Shown here: positions 43,151 to 51,320 of the stretch, in pieces
Position numbering within the stretch: the stretch's first letter is position 1
How the letters are laid out: the number at the start of each line of letters is the position of its first letter
Origin: CAYOZN01 sp964408455
GTDB taxonomy: Bacteria > Planctomycetota > Phycisphaerae > UBA1845 > UTPLA1
Assembly: GCA_964408455.1 (NCBI GenBank)
Contig: CAYOZN010000025.1
Coordinates: 1-64,000 of the forward strand
DNA length: 64,000 bases
Direction of reading: 5' to 3'
The notes under the pieces: generated by a model
Seen by the model: the letters and a program-made list of their open reading frames with translations, nothing else
Databases searched by the model: none
Told to the model about the DNA's origin: nothing
Translations under genes and position numbers: made by a program

Positions 43151-43711
43151 ATGCCTCGAACATGGTTCAATTTGAATGCGTTTAACGGACGCCGGCGAGC
43201 GACTGTCCTGGTGGCGGCACTCAGTGTCGTCGCGGCGACGCCGTGCCTGCTGGCGCTGGATGAGCAGGATGATGCGGCGAAGTCGCCGACGCTCGATGAT
43301 TTAGGCTTCATGGCAGGTACCTGGAGCGGCACCATCTTCGGCGGGCCGATCGTCGAAACGTGGGCCAAGCCGGACGCAGGCGCGATGATCGGCATGTCGC
43401 GGATGGGTCATGATGGCGCCCGTGCGATGTACGAATTCATGCTCATTGAAGAGAAGGATGGCGCACCGACGATGTTCCTTCGGCATTTTCGCCAGCATCT
43501 GACGACGAAGGAAAGTGAACCCATGGCCTTCCGGCTGAACAGTGTCGAAGACAAGACCGCGGTGTTCGAGTCACCCGACAAGAAGCACTCGTTCACGAAG
43601 ATCACCTACTCGCGCCCGGGCAAGGACGAACTACACGTCAAGCTGGAGGGCGAGCGGGAAGGTCATCCCATGAAGGTGGAGTCTCGCCTCAAGCGCGTCG
43701 GCGGGCGGTGA
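43151..43711 (+). CDS. Exported DUF6265-like protein
   Basis: 186 aa. Signal peptide (A-T-V-L-V-A-A-L-S-V-V-A-A-T-P). The mature part has L-G-F-M-A-G-T-W-S-G, then E-T-W-x-x-P and M-I-G-M-S-R, fitting DUF6265/DUF1579-type beta-barrel proteins. The neighbour at 44134 has the related DUF1579 form. Function unknown; likely periplasmic ligand-binding. Confidence 0.8.
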   Translation: MPRTWFNLNAFNGRRRATVLVAALSVVAATPCLLALDEQDDAAKSPTLDDLGFMAGTWSGTIFGGPIVETWAKPDAGAMIGMSRMGHDGARAMYEFMLIEEKDGAPTMFLRHFRQHLTTKESEPMAFRLNSVEDKTAVFESPDKKHSFTKITYSRPGKDELHVKLEGEREGHPMKVESRLKRVGGR

Positions 43712-44133
43712 ATGCCCATTTTGCGAAGCCGGCTGCGGTGGGCCCGTGTATTCGTACCGCCACGAAGGCTGGAGGGCTGCCCGCGGCGGGGCAGGGTTTC
43801 CCCTTATTTGTTAAAAAATTGACGCGCTTTTTACGCGGTTGGACACCTTGACACGGCCTGCGGTTTAGGTTAATGTTCGGTTTCCCACGGCCGAGCTGAG
43901 CTGTCGCCGTGGCATCGTGTTCAGGCATGTTCACCGCAGAAATTCATCCTTGCCGAAAGGCGCCGCAGCAAAAATACGGCTATCGCGCTCCGCGCGCGTG
44001 TCCCTGCGGCCGGTGCGCGGGATCACACGGTGAATATCAGGCATACGCGTGTAAGCGTCACGGGTCCGTGGCCCGGTGGCGTGTTCTGCTCTGTGTCTAG
44101 TTTTTTTCCAACCACTCACTGAAAGGAATTCCC
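43712..44133. other. Intergenic region before the DUF1579 gene
   Basis: About 420 bp without a convincing gene. It contains an A/T-rich patch (43807-43835). A TTGACA at 43848 and TAATGT at 43871, 17 bases apart, make a weak sigma-70-like promoter candidate for the gene at 44134. A short frame at 43909-44100 is Arg/Cys-rich and not supported. Confidence 0.45.
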
Positions 44134-44775
44134 ATGATCTCGCGCAAACAACCCTGGCTGGCCGTGGCCCTCCGCGGCGTCGTTGTCTGTCTCGCCATCG
44201 TCGGCGTGACCGCCATCTTCACGGCTCAGGCCGTCTCGGATGAACCGCCGATGGACGAAGCAACGAAGAAGTTGCACGAGGAGATGCAAAAGCGCTTCAT
44301 CGAGATGTCGACGCCCGGCGCGCACCACAAGCACCTCAACGTCTTTGCCGGCGAATGGAACACCGAGAACAAGTTCTGGATGCAGCCTGACCAGCCCCAT
44401 ATTGAGAAGGGCACTGCCACCCATCGATGGGTGATGGATGGCCGCTTCCTGGTGCAGGAGTACAACAGCTCCTTCCAGGGCCAGCCGTTCAAGGGCATCG
44501 GATACATGGGCTACGACAATCTCACCAAGAAGTACCAGAGCACCTGGCTCGACAACATGAGCACCGCCATCTTCATCCAGGCCGGTTCCTGCGACACCGC
44601 CGGCAAGGAATTCACCTTCAACGGCGAAGGCCCGGATTGCGAGACCGGCAAGGTCACGCCCTACCGCTCGGTCCTCAAGGTGATCAGCCCGGACAAGCAC
44701 GTCTTTGAGATGTATAAGCCAGGTCCGGATGGCAAGATGCACAAGAACATGGAAATCACCTACACGCGCAAGTAA
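44134..44775 (+). CDS. Exported DUF1579-family protein
   Basis: 213 aa. Hydrophobic signal (V-V-C-L-A-I-V-G-V-T-A-I-F-T-A). The mature part has F-A-G-E-W-N-T-E-N-K and W-V-M-D-G-R-F-L-V-Q-E-Y with I-G-Y-M-G-Y-D-N, the DUF1579 signature. Members are beta-barrel proteins of unknown role. A strong terminator follows directly. Confidence 0.88.
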   Translation: MISRKQPWLAVALRGVVVCLAIVGVTAIFTAQAVSDEPPMDEATKKLHEEMQKRFIEMSTPGAHHKHLNVFAGEWNTENKFWMQPDQPHIEKGTATHRWVMDGRFLVQEYNSSFQGQPFKGIGYMGYDNLTKKYQSTWLDNMSTAIFIQAGSCDTAGKEFTFNGEGPDCETGKVTPYRSVLKVISPDKHVFEMYKPGPDGKMHKNMEITYTRK

Positions 44776-44798
44776 CCCGCTTACGCGCCGAAAACGAC

Positions 44799-44839
44799 AA
44801 GAGCCCCGGATGCCGCAATCGGCTTCCGGGGCTCTTTTT
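44799..44839 (+). terminator. Intrinsic terminator of the DUF1579 gene
   Basis: Perfect 12-bp stem, AAGAGCCCCGGA (44799-44810) with TCCGGGGCTCTT (44825-44836), 14-base loop, running into TTT. It begins 23 bases after the stop codon. Confidence 0.9.
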
Positions 44840-44888
44840 CATCTGGTTACCTCTGCCCTGGCGAAGGGGTGGGATCCTTCAGCACCCA

Positions 44889-46352
44889 TCATTCGTCGTC
44901 AGGTTGAACATCCTCGGTCGGAGCCGGTTGATTGGCGCCGGTCTTACCCGAGTAGTAATTGCTGAACAGGCCGCCGAACGCCTTGTTCAGATCGAGCTTG
45001 CGTACGTTCGCATCCTCGGTGTAGCGCCTCGAGTCGAAGACCTCGTCGTTGATGTCGCGGTCGACGAATTCGAACACCATCCGCCCGTTGTCGGAGCCTA
45101 CGTTCAGCACGGCCGCGTACTCGACGCCGCTCTCGGGGCGATAGCCGATCTCGAAGCTGTTCTGCGAAAGCTCGGCCAGTGCTTCTTCGTCCATGGGCAG
45201 GCTGCTCAGATCGAGACGGTCGGCCTTCAGCACGTAGAGCCCATCCTGCCGCTGCGTGATCGTCACATCCTGCGCGGATCGCTCCAGCCACGAGACGAGC
45301 TTATCGGTTTGCTCGGCGGTCATGCGGCCGGTGAACAGGGCGTTGATCAACTCGGTGAGTTGCACCATCTCGTCGTAGGAGATGCCGAAAGCGTCGGCCC
45401 CGGCCTGCATGGCCTGCACCTGGAGCACCTGTCGACTGGCTCTTAAGTCGTCGCTCCCGGTCGCCGCCTTGGTCGCTGCCTCCAGATCGTTGCCAGAACC
45501 TATGACAATGGAGAACTTCTCACCGACCGTCTCGCCATCCTCGTGGCCATCGTGGGATCCGTCATCGTCCTGCGTCGTCTCGGAGCCCATTGAAAACTTG
45601 AGTTTCATCGTCGCCGACGGCCCTTCGATGCCGTTTTCGCCGACTTCCGCCGAGGTGAGATTCGCGGCGACGTCTCTCATGAACGCCTCGTTCTCCAATG
45701 TGTCGCCGAGATCGATGAACAGGCCATCCCTGGCCCAGCCGGCCAGCCACGCCACGAACGGCTGATTCTGCGTCAATTGTGCGGGGATGTCAGTCTTGAG
45801 ATAGGTCCACGAGTTTCCTTCGGCGGCAGCCAGCACCACGTCTACCAGCAGGCCGGGCGCGTCGCTGTCCTCCTCGCCGCGGATGGTCATGTCGATGTAG
45901 GCGCCTTTCTCCTGGAGATCGCCCGAGATGATCGAATCGGCCGCTGGATCGGGTGCCTCCCCTTCGTCGGCCAGGATGACCAGCACCTCGCCGTCGAGGC
46001 GGTAGCCCTCATCGACGATGTTCTCCATGCGAAGGACGAATGCCTTTTTAAAGGCATCGCGAAAGCTCTGGAAAATCGTGGCGGCTTCCACGCGGGCGGA
46101 GTCGCCGGGGAAGATGAGAAAGCTGGTCAGAGCGATGCTGGCGGCCAGGGCAGCGCCTGCGCCGGCGATCGTGATAAAGCGGTGATGTCGCATGAAACGC
46201 ACTCCTCGCAGGAGCGGCTGGACCGGGGCCGGAGGCGCCTTCCAGGCCGCTCGTTGTTGGTCAGTAGGTTCCGCCGGCGGTGCCAGGCGAGCGCCCAAAC
46301 GGGCAAGGTTATCGTCCAGCCGCCGGTCCTGTTCGTCGTCATACTCGTGCAT
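44889..46352 (-). CDS. Membrane protein partner (putative anti-sigma-like) of the ECF sigma factor
   Basis: 487 aa. A ~60-residue cytoplasmic part (L-D-D-N-L-A-R-L-G-A-R-L) precedes one transmembrane helix (residues ~68-88), and the rest is extracytoplasmic and acidic, with an inserted D-D-D-G-S-H-D-G-H-E-D-G stretch that could bind metal. It starts 10 bp after the sigma gene stop, the usual sigma/anti-sigma order. No zinc-binding anti-sigma motif is seen, so the anti-sigma role is inferred from position. Confidence 0.72.
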   Translation of the reverse strand: MHEYDDEQDRRLDDNLARLGARLAPPAEPTDQQRAAWKAPPAPVQPLLRGVRFMRHHRFITIAGAGAALAASIALTSFLIFPGDSARVEAATIFQSFRDAFKKAFVLRMENIVDEGYRLDGEVLVILADEGEAPDPAADSIISGDLQEKGAYIDMTIRGEEDSDAPGLLVDVVLAAAEGNSWTYLKTDIPAQLTQNQPFVAWLAGWARDGLFIDLGDTLENEAFMRDVAANLTSAEVGENGIEGPSATMKLKFSMGSETTQDDDGSHDGHEDGETVGEKFSIVIGSGNDLEAATKAATGSDDLRASRQVLQVQAMQAGADAFGISYDEMVQLTELINALFTGRMTAEQTDKLVSWLERSAQDVTITQRQDGLYVLKADRLDLSSLPMDEEALAELSQNSFEIGYRPESGVEYAAVLNVGSDNGRMVFEFVDRDINDEVFDSRRYTEDANVRKLDLNKAFGGLFSNYYSGKTGANQPAPTEDVQPDDE

Positions 46353-46362
46353 GGTTCGCACC

Positions 46363-46941
46363 TTACACATCCAATTCAGCGAGCGCGGCACGCAAGGCCT
46401 GACGCGCCCGGTACAAACGCCCCTCCACCGCACGGTCGCCGATGCCGAGCGTGCGCGCAAGCTCGGCATGGGATCGACCGCCTACGTAACGATCGAGCAG
46501 CAGCCGCTGGTCTTCCTCGCTCAGAAGCGTGATCGCCAGCAGCAACTGGTCGCGGACCTCCCGCCGGACGAGCTCATCCTCCGGCAGGTCCTCCGTGACC
46601 AGACGCCTTGACAGTTCCGCCGCCAGGGCAGGATCGGCAATCGGCGCCTGGGCCGGCCGCCGCTTCTGCCGGCGCCAGTGTTCGCGAATCAGGTTCCTGG
46701 CGACGGTGCGAAGCCAGGGCTCCGCCGCGTCGGCCGGAATCCGCCCGGCACTACGCACGGTCTGTAGCCAGAGCTGCTGCATGAGATCGTCCGCCAGGTG
46801 GCTGTCGCCGCCGGTCCGCACGGCAAAAAAGCGGTACAGACCCGCAGCGCAGCGGTCGAAGACCGCGTCCAGATCGACGCCTTGTTCGGCGGCCGGGTTC
46901 ATGAGCAGCGTCAGGCTACCCGTGGCGTTGGTGGCGGTCAT
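46363..46941 (-). CDS. ECF RNA polymerase sigma factor
   Basis: 192 aa. Region 2 (D-S-H-L-A-D-D-L-M-Q-Q-L-W-L) and region 4 (L-L-D-R-Y-V-G-G-R-S-H-A-E-L-A-R-T-L-G-I) are clear, with a variable linker. ATG 46941 chosen because upstream residues are unlike. The partner membrane gene follows after 10 bp. A divergent zinc-ribbon membrane gene starts 112 bp upstream. Confidence 0.9.
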   Translation of the reverse strand: MTATNATGSLTLLMNPAAEQGVDLDAVFDRCAAGLYRFFAVRTGGDSHLADDLMQQLWLQTVRSAGRIPADAAEPWLRTVARNLIREHWRRQKRRPAQAPIADPALAAELSRRLVTEDLPEDELVRREVRDQLLLAITLLSEEDQRLLLDRYVGGRSHAELARTLGIGDRAVEGRLYRARQALRAALAELDV

Positions 46942-47052
46942 CGGCCGATGCTCCGCGAACGGTTTACTGCGTCCGGTCACTCTCAATAATGCGCGAAACG
47001 AGGAAACCCCATAGAATAATGGACGGCAAATTGCCAATATCACGCGGTAAGC

Positions 47053-47742
47053 ATGTCACAAGACCTGAAAGACAACTATTTTGCCGCAATTCGTGAACTT
47101 TTCCGCAGGGATGCCGGCCTTATTCCCCGCATTGTCCTGACGATCGGCTCGGGCCTTCTGCTTTCCGCGGCGGCATTGGTCGCTGCGTGGGGCATGGCCT
47201 GGATCGCCTTTTCGAAGGGCGAACGCCGTTGGATGCACGTCGAGGATGAACTTCTCGCGGTCGCGTTTGCCGGTGGAACGCTGCTCTGGTTTCTGGCGCT
47301 GGCATACGTCTGGCGCGGCGAATACAGGGCCAAGACGCTGCTCATGCCGATTATCCTGACCATTTCGCTGGGGGTGACGACGGTCTTCGCAGGCGTGGCG
47401 CTCGACAGCCTCGTGCGAAGCGAGGAGGAGTACCTCATCGTCGCGCTCGTCCTGCTTGCCGGCCTGTTCCTGCTTGTCATCTGGCTTCCGCTGGCGCTTC
47501 GGCTGCGACGGCGTACGAGCGTGTTGGGCGACGATGATCTCGTGCAGGTGTACTGCCCCTCGTGCGGCTATTCGCTGATCGGGCTGGTGGAGTCGCGCTG
47601 TCCGGAATGCGGGGCGCAGTACACGATCGACGAACTGATCCGCCACCAGGACTATGAGGCGTCGCCGCGCCAGGTTGGCCGTGGAAAACTCCGCGTCACG
47701 CCGGGCACGGCCGGGGACGAGCCCCGGCGCCTCGCCAGATAA
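47053..47742 (+). CDS. Membrane protein with C-terminal zinc ribbon
   Basis: 229 aa. Four transmembrane helices (residues ~24-52, 66-86, 96-115, 129-148), then a zinc ribbon C-P-S-C-G-Y-S-L-I-G ... R-C-P-E-C-G. The tail is basic. The ribbon form C-G-Y-x-L-x-G ... C-P-E-C-G is shared with the frameshifted gene at 10561 and is common in planctomycete membrane proteins. Role unknown. Confidence 0.8.
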   Translation: MSQDLKDNYFAAIRELFRRDAGLIPRIVLTIGSGLLLSAAALVAAWGMAWIAFSKGERRWMHVEDELLAVAFAGGTLLWFLALAYVWRGEYRAKTLLMPIILTISLGVTTVFAGVALDSLVRSEEEYLIVALVLLAGLFLLVIWLPLALRLRRRTSVLGDDDLVQVYCPSCGYSLIGLVESRCPECGAQYTIDELIRHQDYEASPRQVGRGKLRVTPGTAGDEPRRLAR

Positions 47743-47817
47743 CTGGGTCTTTAAACGGCCGGCCCCTTCCCGCCGCGCGGCACGCCGATTGCTAACATTC
47801 TGTTGCGGAGGTGTGCC

Positions 47818-48003
47818 ATGACGCTGAAATTGAACGATCACGAGGCCCGGCTGCTGGCACAGCTGGTCGAACGCGAGTTGAGCGATCTGCCTTCCGAAAT
47901 CCGGCGCACGCAGACCACTACGCTGCGCGAGGAACTCAAGGAAGAAAGACAGGCGCTGCGCAGCATTCATGAACGGCTGGTCGTGGCGAGCCAGACAAAG
48001 TAG
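47818..48003 (+). CDS. Small helical hypothetical protein
   Basis: 61 aa, charged and helical (L-N-D-H-E-A-R-L-L-A-Q-L-V-E-R-E-L, then E-I-R-R-T-Q). GCGGAGG lies 8 bases before ATG 47818. Resembles short conserved planctomycete/proteobacterial proteins of unknown function. Confidence 0.65.
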   Translation: MTLKLNDHEARLLAQLVERELSDLPSEIRRTQTTTLREELKEERQALRSIHERLVVASQTK

Positions 48004-48029
48004 CCTCTGCGCCGGCGACGACGCGCGGG

Positions 48030-48399
48030 TCAGGCCTGGTCCGGACTCGCGGCAGGGAGTGCCGCATTCATCGCACTCTCGACGGCGCGCTGGAGTGTCA
48101 TCACATCGGCCTCCGGCAAACCGTATGTAGACAGTCATATCCATGCTTCGCGGCCCATGGCGTAGTCTTCGATCTCGTAACGCAGAAGCGACTGACTCCA
48201 GTTGGCGACCGTCGCTACGAAGGAGCGTGGCAGGGCGTTGATACGTACCGTTCCTTCCAAGACCGGGCTCGACGGCCGCTTCGAGCGGGAACCATCGCGA
48301 AAGCTCTGCGCCATCGGTCAGGGCATTCCACACCGCGTCAACCGGGGCGGCGATGTCGATGGTCTGTTCGTATGTCCGGCTGGGTTGCCTTTCATTCAT
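48030..48399 (-). pseudogene. Degraded SRPBCC (AHSA1-type) gene
   Basis: The minus strand opens at ATG 48399 with a good SRPBCC N-terminus (E-Q-T-I-D-I-A-A-P-V-D-A-V-W-N-A-L-T-D-G, then S-R-W-F-P-L-E-A). Soon after V-E-P-G the frame changes: the adjacent frame continues with E-G-T-V-R-I-N-A-L-P-R-S-F and ends at 48030. It is interrupted by an in-frame TGA at A-W-I-stop-L-S-T-Y-G. About 80 residues of the middle are missing. Deletion, frameshift and stop together mean it is dead. The long minus-strand frame over it to 47056 is spurious. Confidence 0.75.
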
Positions 48400-48716
48400 G
48401 GCGCGTGTTTCCTGCCTGCTACCGTCGCGATCCACGAGCCGAGAGAGCTGATCGGATGAAACGGATGCCGGCACGGCGACCAACAGGGTTGGTTGGTCGT
48501 CGCACTAAGGCGCGAAGCAACAATCCGGATGCGTCGCAAAAAGCAGCCGGACGCGCGGGTCATAGAAACCCGCGCGTCCGGCGCTGTAGGGTGGAGTGGG
48601 ATTTGCTTGCGGCCGCGATAGCTGGTAGGCGCTTCTGCGAGCCGCGTGTATTAAATTCCAGCCACCGCCTGGCGAGCCGAAAAACAAATTGACGGTGACT
48701 GGAATGAGTTCTTGAT
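48400..48716. other. Intergenic region with inverted repeats
   Basis: About 317 bp. It holds the terminator at 48538-48581 and a near-perfect 13-bp inverted repeat, ATTCCAGCCACCG (48655-48667) with CGGTGACTGGAAT (48693-48705), spaced 25 bp, just downstream of the PEP-CTERM gene stop on the minus strand. No gene is supported. Confidence 0.55.
48538..48581 (-). terminator. Intrinsic terminator downstream of the PEP-CTERM gene
   Basis: Perfect 14-bp inverted repeat CCGGACGCGCGGGT (48547-48560) with its complement at 48568-48581, loop CATAGAA. On the minus strand it is followed by CTGCTTTTT. Its place, 136-179 bases past the stop of the gene at 48717, fits a terminator for that gene. Confidence 0.7.
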
Positions 48717-49403
48717 TCAGATCGTGCGGCGGCGCCGTCTTATCAGGAGGCCGAGGGCAAACAGGCTGAGCGTTGCCGGCTCGGGAATGACCGTGAGTTT
48801 CCAGCCAAGTCCGTCAAAGCCGTCCTGATCGGGCGCCGGTTCACCGGCGATGCCCTCGGGGCCGGCCGCATATACGAGCCCATCGGTCGCCCCCAGGCCG
48901 AGCGGCCCGTAGAAGGCCTGGCCCACGTCGGTGCTTACGCCGAAGCGGGTGAATCCCAGCTTCGCCCAGACTGTGGCGTTGTCCGGGATCACGACGTTAT
49001 CGCCGACGACATCGACCGCGATCAGGATGGAATTGCCAGTGGGAATGAATCCGAAGGGCCCGTTGATGCCGGTGATTGTCTTCTCCAGCACGATTCCATC
49101 GCTTCCAAAGCTGCCGGGGCCGAAATCCGGAATGTTGTCGCCATTGTCGATGGCCAGAGTAATATGGGCATCGGCCGGGCCGCCGAGCGTCTCAGCGATG
49201 GCAGCAAATGTGATCTCCTCGAGCTGACCGCCGCCGATGACCTGTAAATCGTCGACCGAAGGCACGCGCTCGCCGTTAATATTGGCGAGATAAGGGAAGT
49301 CGGTCGGCGATGTCGTATTGTCGTAAATGACGATTCCGGCGCTGGCGGCGGTTGTTGCAGCAAGTCCCGCCAGCAGCGCCACGAGGGCCATAATTTTCTT
49401 CAT
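48717..49403 (-). CDS. PEP-CTERM sorting-domain protein
   Basis: 228 aa. Signal peptide (M-A-L-V-A-L-L-A-G-L-A-A-T-T-A-A-S-A), body of beta strands, then the PEP-CTERM tail P-E-P-A-T-L-S-L-F-A-L-G-L-L with R-R-R-R-R. AGGAGGAGCA directly before ATG 49403 fixes the start. Probably processed by an exosortase elsewhere in the genome. Followed by a strong terminator. Confidence 0.88.
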   Translation of the reverse strand: MKKIMALVALLAGLAATTAASAGIVIYDNTTSPTDFPYLANINGERVPSVDDLQVIGGGQLEEITFAAIAETLGGPADAHITLAIDNGDNIPDFGPGSFGSDGIVLEKTITGINGPFGFIPTGNSILIAVDVVGDNVVIPDNATVWAKLGFTRFGVSTDVGQAFYGPLGLGATDGLVYAAGPEGIAGEPAPDQDGFDGLGWKLTVIPEPATLSLFALGLLIRRRRRTI

Positions 49404-49519
49404 TGCTCCTCCTCCTTCTGTTGTTTTTTCAGCTCGCTGTGCGTTCCGCGTTCTTCCCAGCTTTCTCAGTTCCGCCGCGTTGGCGTTCGACAGCGCCACC
49501 GGACTGCCGGCGCCGTCTA

Positions 49520-51064
49520 TCACGGGGGACACTCCTCGCGAATTTCGACGGTCTCCGTGGAATTCAACGTTTGCGAACACATCGAAATAGTGATGCGATA
49601 AATACCGGCGGGCGGGTTTGACACCGGGAAGTTCACGTTGCCGTTGAAAATCGAGTATTGCGCCTGGTAATGCCCTGGGGCGATGACCGTGATCTGATCG
49701 GGCAACAGGCTGTACCAGTGCTCCCCATCGGAGGCGGCCGTGAGATTGATCCTCACCGAGGATTCGAACGAACCCCCATTCAGATCGGGCGGCAGGTTTG
49801 CGCCGAAGATATCGACCGTCAATTGGGTCACCGGATTTACCGGGCCGTCGCCGGGACAGGTCAGCACCTCGGCGGGAGAAAAGGCGGCTATTTCGATGAT
49901 GTAGGCGGGAGTCGGGCAGTCGTCGATCTGCACGGCGTTTTCGAGGATTGCCGTTTGTCCGTCGGGGTTCGTGAGCAGCAGGTTCCAGGAGCCGGCGGCG
50001 GGGAAACAACCGAGGTCGACATCGCCGAACAGGTTCTGGCGGTCAATCGGCTGGATGCCGAAGAGCCGCACGTTCGGCTGGCCGGCCATCGTGAATTCCA
50101 CCTGAATGTCGTTATGAAATCCGTCTCCGATGACGCTTAACGATGCGACGTTGAATTCGTCGCCGTCGCAGTTGTTCGCCGGCTGTGGCGAGAAAAAGAT
50201 TGTGTCGATCTGGGGCGTCGAGGGCGGGCAGACGACTTCATCGCATGCGGAAAACACGCCGTTGAACTGGCCACCTTCCAGCTGGCAGGCGTCGAATACC
50301 AACTCTTCGCAGCTGCCGTCGTTGATGCAGCACGCTCCGATCGGCGGCGCATTCAGGATGGCATCGAGAAACGGCTGAACGTCGTTGCCGTCGATCAGCA
50401 GATCGCAGTTCATGTCGGCGCGGAGGATCTGGCAATCCGGAAACTCGGACTCGTAGAGTGCGGGATCGATCAGGGCGGCGACGAATGCGGGGATATCGTT
50501 GAAGTTCACGCGATTGTCGCAGCTTACGTCGCCGTCGATTTCGGCCGGATCGATGTAGTCTATTTCCCAGCGGGCGTCGGGCATGAGCACGGAAGTATGA
50601 AAGTGGCCGTCGACGCGCATCTCCACAGCCGAAAAAAAGATGTCCTCCCATACAATCGGTGGAGGCACGCCATTGAACAGGTCGGTCTCCAGCGTTCCCG
50701 AGAATGTGCCAGTGCCCGACCAGTCCAGGTCCGGGCCGGCGTGAATTTCCCAGGTTGTTTCGAATGGATTCTGAAGCTGGAAGACGAGGTTCGCGGCGTC
50801 AAAAGCTGGGTTGCAGATGCTGGTCGAGACGAACGTCGCGTGGATTCGTGTCTTGACGATAATCGCCCCGGGCGGGGGCGGCAGCAGGGTGCGGTGCAGG
50901 CCGGCCGGCGGTTCGCTCGGCGCCCAGATGCCGGTCGTGCAGAGATTGCTGGTCTGCGGAAACTCAATTACGTGTGTTGCGACAATCGGACAGGGCCGGG
51001 CAGGGCGCGCGGCAAGCGCGAGGACAAGGGCCGCAGCCGCGGGATAGAGGGCATTCCTATTCAA
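49520..51064 (-). CDS. Secreted protein with dockerin-like repeats (TTG start)
   Basis: 514 aa. Signal peptide (A-A-A-L-V-L-A-L-A-A-R). Middle region contains dockerin-like calcium loops (D-V-S-C-D-N-R-V-N-F-N-D-I-P and D-M-N-C-D-L-L-I-D-G-N-D) and a Cys-rich C-C-I-N-D-G-S-C, a planctomycete module. The C-terminal half is Ig-like/beta-sandwich. Start is TTG at 51064: AGGAGT lies 6 bases upstream and no ATG fits. Function unknown, surface or secreted. Confidence 0.8.
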   Translation of the reverse strand: MNRNALYPAAAALVLALAARPARPCPIVATHVIEFPQTSNLCTTGIWAPSEPPAGLHRTLLPPPPGAIIVKTRIHATFVSTSICNPAFDAANLVFQLQNPFETTWEIHAGPDLDWSGTGTFSGTLETDLFNGVPPPIVWEDIFFSAVEMRVDGHFHTSVLMPDARWEIDYIDPAEIDGDVSCDNRVNFNDIPAFVAALIDPALYESEFPDCQILRADMNCDLLIDGNDVQPFLDAILNAPPIGACCINDGSCEELVFDACQLEGGQFNGVFSACDEVVCPPSTPQIDTIFFSPQPANNCDGDEFNVASLSVIGDGFHNDIQVEFTMAGQPNVRLFGIQPIDRQNLFGDVDLGCFPAAGSWNLLLTNPDGQTAILENAVQIDDCPTPAYIIEIAAFSPAEVLTCPGDGPVNPVTQLTVDIFGANLPPDLNGGSFESSVRINLTAASDGEHWYSLLPDQITVIAPGHYQAQYSIFNGNVNFPVSNPPAGIYRITISMCSQTLNSTETVEIREECPP

Positions 51065-51320
51065 TTCGAACTCCTGACTTTGTCAGTGAGGCGTGGTGTG
51101 CAAAATCAGCATCCACCGCGGGGTGGGGCCCGTGGACGCTCGCTTGCCTACCGTTATGCAAAATCCGCGGCCGAGGACCGCCACTTTTTTTGAGCGAACG
51201 TGTCCGCGGATCCGTTCGGCCGGGGGAGCCAAGCGTAAGTCGGTATGACGAAGGAGCTTACGCGTCCGAGGCTGCCCTGAAAAACGTCGGTTGCGTTCGA
51301 ACGCGGGCAGCGGTGCTGGT

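Noticed and set aside
47056..48300. Long minus-strand frame downstream of the SRPBCC start
   Set aside because: It is antisense to the zinc-ribbon membrane gene and has no domain after the first ~45 codons.
48030..48399. UGA in the SRPBCC remnant as selenocysteine
   Set aside because: No SECIS-like hairpin follows, the family has no Sec members I know, and the gene has other disablements.
9279..51064. Dockerin-like domains as evidence for a cellulosome
   Set aside because: No cohesin or glycoside hydrolase is in the window, and such repeats are common on planctomycete secreted proteins.
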